From Arenicola marina (Eukaryota; Annelida; Polychaeta; Arenicolidae): 64,000 bases of DNA. Under the pieces are notes generated by a model. It saw only the letters and a program-made list of their open reading frames with translations. It was not told the origin of the DNA and made no database searches. This document shows, piece by piece, positions 33,029-44,400 of this stretch (position 1 is the first letter of the stretch; each line of letters begins with the position of its first letter). The stretch spans positions 53,071,357-53,135,356 of the forward strand of contig OZ025250.1 of NCBI GenBank assembly GCA_964019135.1, read 5' to 3'. Both the position numbers and the translations under genes were made by a program.

Positions 33029-33785
33029 TATGAAAATATACCATGGTTTACCATGGTAAACCATGCTATACCATATTATAGCATGGTATACCAGAATACA
33101 GGATGATAAACCATGGTATACCATGGTAAACGATGACATTACCATGGTAAACGATGGTATTACCATGGTATAACATGGTATATCATGGTTGACCATCAAG
33201 TATCATGGTTGACCATCAAGTATCATGCTGTACCACAATATATCATGGTATACGATGGTATTACTTTGGTACATCATGGCATATCTGTGGTTTATCATGA
33301 TACCATGGTAATATCTTGGCACCATGGTAATATGGTATTACTGTGGTAAATCATTATATAACATTATACCATGATTACTGTGGTATATCATTATACAATG
33401 GTAATACCATGGTATTACTGTGGATATCATTATACCATGGTAATATCCTGGCACCATGGTAATACCATGGTATTAGTGTGGTATATCATTATATATCATT
33501 ATACCATGGTAATATCCTGGCACCATGGTACTATGCTGGCACCATGGTAATATCATGGTATTAGTGTGGTATATCATTATATATCATTATACCATGGTAA
33601 TATCATGGTATTACTGCGGTATATCATTATATCATTATACCATGTCAATATCCAGGCACCATGGTAATATCATGGTATTACTGTGGTATATCATTCTACC
33701 AGTCCCAACCATGTATAGTGCAGTGTTAGCATGAACTATTATTGTAAATCATTGTACTACCAACATTATACCTTGGTATCAGCAG
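33029..33785. repeat. TACCATGGTA-based array, copy 1
   Basis: Begins TTATGAAAATATACCATGG and ends near ATTATACCTTGGTATCA. Built from ACCATGGTAATATC(A/C)TGG and GTGGTATATCATTATA phrases; dense in self-complementary ACCATGGT. Confidence 0.8.
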
Positions 33786-33938
33786 AGTATTCGATAGTAT
33801 AAAAAAATGCCCTTCCGAGCGGATATTTTCGCGTTCAAACGTTCGAGCCGATTTTCGGGGTGAAACTCCCCTTACAAGCGTATTTTGGCGGTCAAGTAGG
33901 GGTGGCTTTACCGCGGACCCCGCCTCCCCCCCCCCCTT
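33786..33938 (+). repeat. Dispersed ~150-bp module between the two arrays
   Basis: Inverted homologue of 26595-26760; ends in a C-run just before array copy 2. Confidence 0.6.
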
Positions 33939-34790
33939 ATGAAAATACACCATGGTTTACCATGGTAAACCATGCTATACCATATTATAGCATGGTATAC
34001 CAAGGTACAGGAGTGATAAACCATGGTATACCGTGGTAAACGATGGCATTACCATGGTAAACGATGGTATTACCATGGTATAACATGGTATATCATGGTT
34101 GACCATCAAGTATCATGCTGTACCACAATATATCATGGTATACGATGGTATTACTTTGGTACATCATGGCATATCTGTGGTTTATCATGATACCATAGTA
34201 ATATCTTGGCACCATGGTAATATGGTATTACTGTGGTATATCATTATATAACTTTATACCAAGATTACTGTGGTATATCATTATACCATGGTAATACCAT
34301 GGTATTACTGTGGATATCATTATACCATGGTAATATCCTGGCACCATGGTAATATCATGGTATTAGTGTGGTATATCATTATATATCATTATACCATGGT
34401 AATATCCTGGCACCATGGTACTATGCTGGCACCATGGTAATATCATGGTATTAGTGTGGTATATCATTATATATCATTATACCATGGTAATATCCTGGCA
34501 CCATGGTACTATGCTGGCACCATGGTAATATCATGGTATTAGTGTGGTATATCATTATATATCATTATACCATGGTAATATCCTGGCACCATGGTAATAT
34601 CATGATATTACTGCGGTATATCATTATATCATTATACCATGTCAATATCCAGGCACCATGGTAATATCATGGTATTACTGTGGTATATCATTCTACCATA
34701 GTCCCAACCATGTATAGTGCAGTGTTACCATGAACTATTATTGTAAATCATTGTACCACCAGAATTATACCTTGGTATCAAGACAGCCAA
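33939..34790. repeat. TACCATGGTA-based array, copy 2
   Basis: Repeats the order of copy 1 almost unit for unit. It is longer because the sub-block GGTACTATGCTGGCACCATG with its flanks is amplified two to three times. Confidence 0.8.
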
Positions 34791-35779
34791 GATATGCCAA
34801 GACAGAAATAATTAGTAACCATATAACCCTGATATACGACCATATTTTAGGCACTACTTGACGGTATATACTTTTCTACGGACGACTTATTGGTGTGTAA
34901 CCTTTATGCTCTGCAGCGGCAACTCTTTGTCGCAATCTCTGCCCTTCAGTCCGCTAGGGGTCCATTATATCCCTCTTGTCGCCTAGGTTCTCAATGCATT
35001 TTCACACTCGCTCGCCAGGGCGACGCTGCACAAATCGATAGGAAAAATGCGTCGCGCATTTCTACAAATTAGTGCTGGGACCCAGCCTAAGCCTAATAAC
35101 ATATGAAATCAGGTGATGAAAAGAAAGAGTTCTGTCACAATTATAACTTTTTTGAAAGGGTACTAGATGTTTTTTGCTGCATTAAATACACAAAGCTTAT
35201 TTTTATGTTTTATTCTTGAAAATTATAATGTTGCGAGAAATTACAGCTGATTTGACCGTTTTTCAAGAATCTTGAAATTTGCCCCCGGCCGACAGCAGCA
35301 GTAAAAGCGGAGCTTGCGTAGCGCCACGGTGCGGGGAGCTTGTCTTTGTCGGTTTATTTTTAAGGTAGCACACCAGTAAATCCTTAACATATATTACATC
35401 TCCCTTTCTTTCACAAAAAATACATGACGTTAATCCACTGGCAGATTAAATGATATACATAAACTGATAAAGTTCCGATAAAACAGTTTGCTAAACTTGA
35501 GATTATATATGATATATTGTATACCATTAAACTGAAAACTTACAGGTTATATAATGATAGGAAGTGTAAGCGGAGATAACAATTCTGGTTATATTGCTTT
35601 GTAGCAACCCAAAATGCCTGATAAACTCCTATAAGCAATAGAAACCATCTTGTGTTTGAACCATACAACTTAATTACGATATCTTTCTACTAGCAATAAC
35701 AGTGGACTTGTATAGATAATACTAACTATGAGTTCAAAGTACTTTCTCTTCTACTTATTGATCAAATGGACTAGCTCAC
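34791..35779. other. Intergenic stretch
   Basis: No supported gene; AT-rich with a GC-rich patch near 35285-35340. Confidence 0.45.
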
Positions 35780-36200
35780 ATCTAATACGTTTATGTCGCC
35801 GTAGCATACCTTTTCTTACTCACTACTTACTACTTATCCTTTTTATTATTATTTTTTATGAAATTCTACAACTTACAAAGAAAACAGAATAGATTAAAAA
35901 TGGACTAGTACACTTGAATTGATTAATACTGGACTAGCACACATTTAATAAGTATATGTCGCCGTAGCATACCTTTTCTTAGATTCTACAACTTACAAAG
36001 AAAACAGAATTGATTAAAAATGGACTAGCACACATTGATCAAAATTTAATTGATTGAAATTGGACTAGCACACATCTAATAAGTATATGTCGCCGTAGCA
36101 TACCTTTTCTTACTCACTACTTCTACTTATCCTTTTTATTATTTATTTTTTTATTCTACAACTTACAAAGAAAACAGAATTGATTAAAAGTGCATACGCA
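35780..36200. repeat. Tandem repeat, about 130-150 bp, three partial copies
   Basis: ATATGTCGCCGTAGCATACC, TTTTTATTATT and CTACAACTTACAAAGAAAAC recur in order near 35790, 35945 and 36085. Confidence 0.7.
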
Positions 36201-36398
36201 CTACTGATATCCGACAAGAGTTATTACTCCAAATGCTTTACTATAATATTATGCGATTGAAAGTTCACACATGAAACACACCTACATATTTCTTACTCTG
36301 GGACCCTGCACCAAGTGGCTTCTAAAAAACCCCAAAAAAACTCTCCCTCGCTTGGTACGGCAGACCCTCTTTCTTCAGAGGACACTCCTGTCCTGACC

Positions 36399-36983
36399 CT
36401 ATTTTCGTGCTACCACAAAATCCCTGTACTTAGCGGGCATGACCAGCCTGCGCCCTCTGGCTGTGTTGGTTACAGGATTGCCTACAGTAATGCTGACCTG
36501 GTGTCCTGGCCTAGCTGGTTGGGTAGGGGTTGAAATGGGCGTTGCGGTCATGGGTCTGGGAGGATTTACTAATGCATTTCTTGAACCCGGTGGTTCTGAT
36601 TTAGCAGTCGTTGGTGGATAAATTTGTGGTCCTCGCATAGTGGTTCTGAACTCCGGCCTGACCCTCGGCACATGAGGTAAGACCCGTCGTACTGGCTGTC
36701 CACTGATTCGGCTCGGAATGATTCTTGGCTGTGTCAGCTCTGGTGGCAAACCGAACGTGTCCGACACTAGCTCTGTTGTCTTGAGTAGATGAACTCGGTT
36801 TCGGTGGTATACCCTGTTGCCTTTCGTGAGCACTCGGTACGTTCTAGGCTCCGGTCCAATGCCTACTACTTTTGCGAGCTCCCAGCCAGAATCTGTCTGC
36901 ATTCTCACCGTGTCATGGATGCTCAACGGGGCCTTCGCGCTTCGGTCGTGATAGAACTGTTGGGTCTGTCTGTGCTGCTCCAT
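36399..36983 (-). pseudogene. Gypsy-like integrase C-terminal segment
   Basis: Open frame of 194 codons (HRQTQQFYHDRSAKAPLSIH; SGWELAKVVGIGPEPRTYRV). It has the chromatin-facing C-terminal beta-barrel pattern of K02A2.6-like integrases followed by a Pro/Arg-rich tail. Part of the broken element at 36399-38580; a one-frame shift separates it from the integrase core. Confidence 0.6.
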
Positions 36984-37428
36984 CTGTTTTCACAGCTTGT
37001 GGCTCTATGACAGCTGGTTTCAGCAGCGTCTCGGCAGTTGGCAGGAGCGTCTTCGTTCGCCGGTTGAACAATTTCTGCGCTGGGGATCCAAACATGGTGT
37101 CTCTGGGCACATTTCTGTTGTCTAGCAGTGCCAAGTATATATCAGTTCCATCTGCTTTGCACTTCCGCATGATGTTCTTGCAGATTCCAACACTCTTCTC
37201 TGCTAAGCCATTCGCTTGGCTGTGGTTCGGGCTAGTCATCGTGTGCCGGAATTGGAATCCACTGCTAAACTTCGCAAACTCTTCACTTGAGAAATAGCTT
37301 GCTCCGTCGGTTATCATTTCGTCCACCAATCCGTGTCTTGCCAGTTGCTGCTTCATGATGAGGATCACAGAGGCGGACGTCGTGTTTGGCAACTCTACTT
37401 CAAAGAACTCCGAGTAATAATATACCAC
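36913..37428 (-). pseudogene. Gypsy-like integrase catalytic core segment
   Basis: Contains ITDGASYFSSEEFAKF (second Asp region) and TSPNHSQANGLAEKSVGI (Glu region) of the DDE core. The first Asp falls in the preceding sequence (MVYYYSEFFEVE). Out of frame with the zinc-binding module upstream. Confidence 0.65.
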
Positions 37429-38584
37429 GATCAGGTAGTCATCACACCAAGGCCGGCTCGGGATTGCTGTCGGGATCAGTCTCCTTCTGTTGGGACCTTC
37501 TGTATCGCTGGCAAACCTCGCACTTCGCTACCTTGTCCTTAATTTGGCTGCTCATCCCTGGCCAATAGATGACATCCCTGGCTCGGCGCTTACACTTCTC
37601 CATGCCGACATGCGATTCGTGGATGAGGTCCAATATTCGTGGCCGCATTTTCTGTGGGATGACAACCCTCTAACCACGGGTACAAGATTCCGTCATCATA
37701 CGTCAACTCGTCACGGTAGTCCCAATATGGGCGCACCTCTACTGGGACTTGCTCCCTACCGTCAGACCATCCTGTCATCACGATACGGCTTAGTGCTTGT
37801 AGTACCACGTCTTGCGCAGTCTCTTCATGCAACTCCACTTTCTTGCTGCTGGTAAAGCAGATGTCCGCCACCGACGCCATGGCCTCATGATGTACGAGTG
37901 TCTCTCCGGTCACTGGTAGGAACATCCTGGAAAGTGTGTCCTTTCCTTTGGGATGTCCTTTCCTTTCTTATATATGATGTCTAGATCGTATGGCTGCAGA
38001 CGCAGCATCATCTTGTGTAATCTCTTCGATGCTTTCAGGAGCGATTTCCTTCCAGATACTTAATTTCCATTGGTTTGACTTGAGGCCCATCGGTAGACGC
38101 TTGCGGCAATATCTACCCCACAGTGTGTTAAAGCAGGTCAGTCGTGACGATTCTTCGTCTAGCTGGATCTAGAAGAATCCCTGGTTGGCGTCATGTGCTC
38201 CAAATATGGTTGAGCCTTTCATGCGTGTGATGGCCTCATCTATCGAGGCTATCGGGTAATGGGAACGCTTGATAGCTCTATTCAAGTCTTTCGGGTCAAT
38301 GCAGATCCTCACTTTGTCTTTTCTCGTCCCGACCACCATGCTGTTCACCCAGTCCGTCGGCTGAGTTACTCTCTCGGTGATATTGTGGAATTCAAGCCTG
38401 TCTATCTCCGCTTTCACCCTGTCCCTTTATGGCAGCTGGGACCAGTCTCGGTGGGTGCACGACTGGTGGGACGGTCGGGTCCACTTCTATTGTTGAGAGT
38501 CCGGGGATTTTTCCCAATCCCGTGAACACGTCCCCGAACTCTCTGGTGATGTCTGGCAGCGTCTTCTCATTTAGGCTGCATGGT

Positions 38585-38795
38585 ATCAGCGGTCCGTGAC
38601 AACAACAACAGCGCGGTCCTTGACAACAACAATAGCGCGGTCCTTTACAACCATAGCGTGGTCCTTGACAACAACAATAGCGCGGTCCTTTACAACCATA
38701 GCGTGGTCCTTGACAACAACAATAGCGCGGTCCTTTACAACCATAGCGCAGTCTTTGACAACAAAAATAGCGCGGTCCTTGACAACAATCAATGA
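38585..38795. repeat. Minisatellite inside the gypsy-like remnant, unit about 45 bp
   Basis: GACAACAACAATAGCGCGGT and CCTTTACAACCATAGCGTGG alternate four to five times. Unit lengths that are multiples of three keep several frames open; the ORFs are artefacts. Confidence 0.75.
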
Positions 38796-38869
38796 TCAAC
38801 GAACAACCCATCATACATTAGCCAGACCACGTTAGCTCATAGCGATTTATGTCAATGGTTCATGAATGG

Positions 38870-39240
38870 CGTAGCGGAAGGTTGGGTGTGGCGCTGCCTT
38901 TAAAGTAATATACTCTGTAATTTTATTACCAACCTCTTTTCCATGTCAAATAAATATATTCTGTCTTGAATTTAAAATCCTGAAAGCCTGTGGGCTATCG
39001 GGAGAGAAGCAAATTTTTTCAACGGAGCAGAAGTTGGTGGCCGGCTCTATATCCCTGCGCGCCTGTTCACTGTTCGGTATTCTGTGTGATGTCGACCGCG
39101 GCTCGCTAGGACGTCCGCGCGCGATAAAATAGTCCGCGCAGTATTAAGTTGAACTTGTTGTTATATAGATTCTAAGATATATAAAACATATGCATCATAA
39201 TTTTGAGAATGGCGCATGTAAGTAGGCTGCTTTAATAGTA
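38870..39240 (+). repeat. Dispersed repeat, copy A
   Basis: Inverted homologue of 53505-53935 (shared GTGATGTCGACCGCGGCTCG, AAGTTGGTGGCC, ATTCTGTCTTGAATTTAAA). One end (GGCGCATGTAAGTAGGCTGC) is also shared with 44430-44580. Confidence 0.65.
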
Positions 39241-39281
39241 ACGTTTATAATAGTAACGTGATCATCGTCACGGAACCTGTA

Positions 39282-39531
39282 GGGGCCGGCGCGACAGCTC
39301 AGTGGGCTAGAGCGCTCGCATTGAGTACTCTGGTCACCTGAGAGCCTAACGGCACGTGGGTCGGTGGTTCGACCCCTGCTGTGGCCATGTCTATGTGGTC
39401 GCAGGATAAAGATCCCATGTCTTTCTTCGTAAAGAGTAGGGGGTTACCCCCAGGGACATGGCTCCACTCTCCCTTCCTTCTCCCATTGACGCAATATGAA
39501 CAAAAGCGTCCTGAATATCCAACCAACCAAT
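39282..39531 (+). mobile_element. tRNA-derived SINE with target-site duplication
   Basis: The head contains an A box-like stretch (CAGCTCAGTGGGCTAGAGCG) and a B box (GGTTCGACCCC near 39366). The tail is unrelated to tRNA and ends AACCAACCAATCACG. CACGGAACCTGTAG just before the element and CACGAAACCTGTAG after it look like the duplication made on insertion. Confidence 0.75.
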
Positions 39532-39545
39532 CACGAAACCTGTAG

Positions 39546-41323
39546 CGCCAACGCTCTGGCGTAGGAATAGGAATATTTAAAGATGCGGTAGCGCTTTAGC
39601 AAAGTTAATCTTACAATAATTAACATATGCTTTATCATTGCTGAAATTCATTTTGTTCACACATATTTATACTTAAGAGATACAAAATTATGAAGTTGCT
39701 CTGTCAGAACAGACAATTGATCATACTTATATTTATAACCACTGCCAAAAGACAATAGCAACGTCTGAAAACGTTCATCACTGGATACGCAGTAAACATG
39801 GGTGATGACATTCACATAAATTACATTTCACCAATAATTTGTTCCACATCAATGATATTTCACTAATGATGTAAACTGCATCATTATTTTTATATTTAAA
39901 CTTTTATTTCATTTTAAATTTTGAATTATATCAAGATTGATTATGAAAGATATTTGTTAGTCGGGGGGTGGGGGCAGACTTGCGGGGTGAGGCAGGGGGT
40001 GGGTGCAGTGGTGCGGGACTGAGGTAGGGATGAGGGCGGAGAGGCATTTGAGTCCATTACGGTGTGGGGACAGGGTGGTGCGAGAGTGAGGTAGGGCGTG
40101 GGGCAGAGTGGTGAGAGTTACCTATGGGGGAGGCAGAGTGGCGAGGGAGTGAGTTAGGGGGAGGGGCAGGTCCGTGTGAGTGAGGCAGGGGGTGGGGGCA
40201 GAATGGTGAGAGTGAGGTAGGGGTGGGGCAGAGCGGTATGAGGGAGGCAGGGTGGCGAGGGAGTGAGTTAGGGGGAGGGGCAGGTCCGTGTGAGTGAGGC
40301 AGGGGATGGGGGCAGAGTGGTGCGGGAGTACAGTAGGGCGTGGGGCAGACTCGTGCGGAAGTGAGGTAGGGGTGGTGGGGGGGGGGCAGAGTGTCGTGGG
40401 AATGAGTCGTGGACAAGGTGGTGCGAGGGTGAAATAGGAAGTAAGGGTAGGGTGGAGTAGAAGTGAGGGGCGGGGCGGCCAAAAGAAAAAAAACGGCCTG
40501 ACCGTAAAACTTTGGACCCGGAAGTTTGTTCTTATACACTGACATCGACGATAATCTTTGCTCCTTGGTGACGTTGTTGGCTCGCTGGGAGCCGGTCTGG
40601 GGCTACTTATAGCATGAAGTAGGCGTTGACAGTGTTTTTTACTACATATGTTAGGTCGGCCTCACCGCATAGTGACTTACGCTCAGGTTTCGCTGATCAG
40701 TGGTGCTAGTCCGTGGTGCTAGTATAGTAAGTAGCATTCTTGAGTGTCGTTATCATCCATGTCAGCTCTGTATGCACACTTCACACGAGTGGTACTCAAG
40801 CTTTGTACGATGTTGATCAAGTGATTTGCTCAGGCTAGAGGGCCTATATTGAACGGGCGCTGGATGTAGTGCTACGCCTGCCTGCACAGTTCACTTACCA
40901 GAGTAAAATTATCTCCGTTACACGGATCTCTGCTAACACGGAAATACTCGTCATTTTGACAACGTTTGGGTGACAATCCACCAGATATGTTGTCTGCTCG
41001 GTGGTGACTAGAGAATGAATGTTGCGTGAGAACGCTTGGGTCACAGTATTATCCAGCTGACGGCAGCAGCATCGACAGCCCGATGCAAACATCACGGAAG
41101 CGAAGCGCGCTCGGAAAGGAAGCATCGACAATTATCATTATCACTTAAATGACCTTGACCTTGCTTATGGACAACTGTGTCGTCCGTGTGGCGGTGACGT
41201 ACGTTAGGATTAAAATATACAGAACTTGAGAATTTGTCGGGAAAATTGTGAAATATCGCCCAGTGAAATTGAGGATCTCTGGATGGTTATAGTGGAACGG
41301 ATATCATACACTGGTTTACGGTC
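39546..41323. other. Intergenic stretch with a purine-rich minisatellite; presumed upstream region of the HEPN-PGRP gene
   Basis: 39960-40480 is an extremely G/A-rich repeat (GGGGCAGAGTGGTGAGAGTG and variants, about 30-55 bp) with strong strand asymmetry. The remainder up to 41323 has no coding signal and should contain the promoter and 5' UTR of the next gene. No TATA box was convincing. Confidence 0.5.
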
Positions 41324-41499
41324 ATGGATTCCGCGTATGTTGAACTGTCGTCGGCGGATATCAGTGAGGCAGCCACCAACGTTTACCCACGTCTGGCTTG
41401 GCTCCTGATAGAAGAGGGGACGAAGTGTGTCCGGAAGACAGTTTTGTCCCACATCCAAAACGACAACCTCTCGTCGGCGCTGGCGACCAACAAATATCG
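41324..41499 (+). CDS. Exon 1: N-terminus and first helices of the HEPN domain
   Basis: ATG at 41324 opens [10 protein letters not shown]; donor CG|GTTTGT. Residues 18-58 carry the conserved start of the DZIP3-like HEPN region. An additional 5' non-coding exon cannot be excluded. Confidence 0.75.
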
Positions 41500-44400
41500 G
41501 TTTGTATGGAAGGCCATTATAAACATATTTACGTATATATTATCTTGTGAGTTCTTGATAGGAAGGCCAATTACATGACGATAGCACGCAGAAATATATA
41601 TTGATCTGGTTATAATATGTGTTTATGTATTAAGATATTGTTTTCAAAAATTGGTCATGTATAGATAGCTCTTATATGATAAATTCCTTAAACTGCTCAT
41701 ATGTGTGTTATACCCTATGTATGCGATACGTACCCGTATACATATTGATGGCAGCTGCTGATCCAGCCCTAAGATGTAGCTGCAGCTGACAGGATTGATA
41801 ATTTCAGAAGTAAATGCCATGACTAAAGTTCTTCTAACTCCTTAGCCACCTAAAGAAAGATAACCGGGGTAGAATCCAGGTTTATACAACAAGTACACCT
41901 ATAACCGTGATCTTGTGAAAAGTTGTGCATTTTGATGTATTTCGCAATATCTGTCATATGCTGCCTGTGGTGTCATACACAGACCCCAAGACCTTTTGAA
42001 GGTTTGATTAATTTACACCATGATTAATTATGTCTCGTGATATACCTCAACCTGTACTAAGTTATTTGCCAGAGCTCGGCAAAATTCCGACTTCGTTATA
42101 TCATAGAGCGATTTTGTTTATATATTAGACCGGCAAACCCCAGCACAGCATCACTAAATGTTTGAATATACGTTTATGCCAGTCTAAATTGTATTTCTTG
42201 AACGGCATTTACAATAGCAAACTCACAAACTGTGTAATATATATATCTTACGTGTCCTTGGTTGACATTCGCCCGTCTGCGTAAAACGATGCACATGATA
42301 ATACCAAAGATATTCTTTGATAACACTGAATGAATAAACGTTGGAATGGCTTGCCATACATAGGTTCACAAAGCTGCGTGACATGGGACGCATCACAAAG
42401 GCACAGTATGCCATGCTGTACCCAAAATTTGAGGCTGAGGTTGAAGAAAACGACATCGACTTGACCTTGTGGGTAATGCTGGCCAGGAACATCACCGCGT
42501 CATGCAACAAGATCAATTGGACCGCCAAACCCAAGGACTCCCAGAAACTATGGCAACACGACGTCATTCGAATTCGCGACGCCCGCAATCGCCTGTTTCA
42601 CATGATCACGGCAGAGGGCTCTGGCGACGAGTGTCGCGAGATTAGAGCCACTATGACGTCAGCGCTCTCGCGCCTCGGCTGCCGACCGGAAGATATCGAC
42701 AGCTACTTCTCGCGAGATATGGAGCCACACCGCAGAAAGATGTACGAACTGCAAGTTCGGGAACAGTATCTTCAAGAGGTTCACTGCATTTACAAAGCGG
42801 GCGTGAAGGGGAAGCGACAGAGCTGGATTCTCATAACGGTGCTGGTTGCCATGACAGCGGCTATCGTGGTCGCTATCGTGGTTCCCATAGAGATCTTTAA
42901 GAAGGAGCCGCAGTGTGCAGTCAATATTGGCTGGCAGACGGGAGGTAAGTACTTGGTGGTCGCTATGGAAACCGATGTATGTATGTCCATCATCATAATC
43001 CCAAGGCTCTATTCTACAAATGTACAGGAAGCAAAATGTCCCATATATCATATATGTATTTGTTTTTCTCTCATTTCTTTGTAATTGAAAATCGCAACAG
43101 AAATAATCGAACACTGGTTATTTTACTTTAGTCATCTAATTTGCATATGACGTGATAACAATGTTCTTGTGTTATATTAAGTGAGGTCCACTTTTAGACC
43201 ATAATTAACATAATGCTCTCCCCAAGTACAGGCATGTCTATTTATATATATCTTCATACAAAAATGTCTAAACACTAAATGTATTTAGTTTTCCCATCCT
43301 CGTAATGGAGAGCGCTGGTTATTTAGATATGTCATACTCTGGCCACGGTTACCCGGATGTCATTATCCCCCCCCCCCCGCCTTCCTCCCTCCAGAAAGCG
43401 GCCAATTCAAGGTCATGAGCCGCTCCGGGTGGGGTGCGCGCGGAGCTCGCTATGACAACGACACCGCTCAGCGGTTACATCTGCCGGTGAAAAACGTGGT
43501 CATATTTCACACTGCCATGGTAACGCACTGCGCCCTGACCGAGGAATGCTGCGGCCTGGTGCGCAAGATCCAAAACCTGCACATGGGTGAGTCACAGTGG
43601 CGGACCCAGGGGAGGGGGGACGCCAGGGGGTAGTAAGTGCACCCCTCCTTTCTTCTCTGAGGGGAGGGTGGACGCCAGGGGGTAGGTAGTGCACCCCTCC
43701 TTTTTTCTCTGTGCCTGGAGGCCTCGTTTTGATGCAAACTGCACTGGATACTTGATGTGTTGATGACTCCCAACCGCTTTGTCGGTCGTCTTGATTAATT
43801 AACGAACGTTTTCTATTGATACATTCCCAGAAGGAACTACGATATGTGAACGAACCCCAATCTTTGAGTTTTCATTGTACAATTGGGATTAGGAATATAG
43901 TTGCATCGAAAATCAATAGATCTATTTACAAATTGAATTTGTTTTGTTTTGGTTATTAATATTGTCGAACAAAAATACGATATTCATGGACAATTGATTG
44001 ATTTGGGAAAGAGGGGAGGGGGGGGGGGGCACACTATGCTAGTACCCTATATATTGCCTACATTGTGATCAATTTCATTATTTTGGATATTACTTAGACG
44101 ATACGTAAATTATATCAGCAATCTCGAGACATGTACGCTTATTGCCTAATTATATATTGTTGGTACATATTTACGGATTTTATATGATGTAATCCTTGTA
44201 TATATTGAGACATATCCTAATTCCTGGCATATATTTACATATGTTATGTCGCTTACCTATTTACGTATGGTATATATTTACATATTGTATGCTACTTACC
44301 TGTTTACAGATGTACATAACTGGTCCGATATTGGTTACAACTACCTAATCGGCGATGATGGGACAGTATTCGAAGGTCGGGGTTTCCAATACATTGGAGC

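Larger units (their letters stand above)
36399..38580 (-). mobile_element. Internally deleted Ty3/gypsy-like LTR-retrotransposon pol region
   Basis: Read on the minus strand. RT fingers and palm lie at about 38560-38090 (EKTLPDITREFGDVFTGLGK, KAEIDRLEFHNITERVTQP, RICIDPKDLNRAIKRSHYP), with a frameshift near 38420 and a stop near 38168. Near 38060 the RT (LPMGLKS) jumps straight to the end of the RNase H/connection region (DLDIIYKKGKDIPKGKDTLS). The YxDD motif and most of RNase H are therefore missing. 37925-37590 is the linker. 37648-37442 holds the integrase zinc-binding module (HESHVGMEKCKRRARDVIYW, KCEVCQ). 37428-36913 holds the integrase core (ITDGASYFSSEEFAKF; SPNHSQANGLAEKSV). 36983-36399 is the basic C-terminal region. 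LTRs were not identified. Confidence 0.75.

Noticed and set aside
38392..38835. Cys/Gly-rich and Asn-rich ORFs on both strands
   Set aside because: Produced by the 45-bp minisatellite inserted in the gypsy remnant.
40057..40545. 162-residue proline/serine/histidine-rich minus-strand ORF
   Set aside because: Purely the complement of a G/A-rich minisatellite; no start context or domain.
42659..43114. 151-residue minus-strand ORF
   Set aside because: Antisense of exon 2 of the HEPN-PGRP gene, which has the domain evidence.
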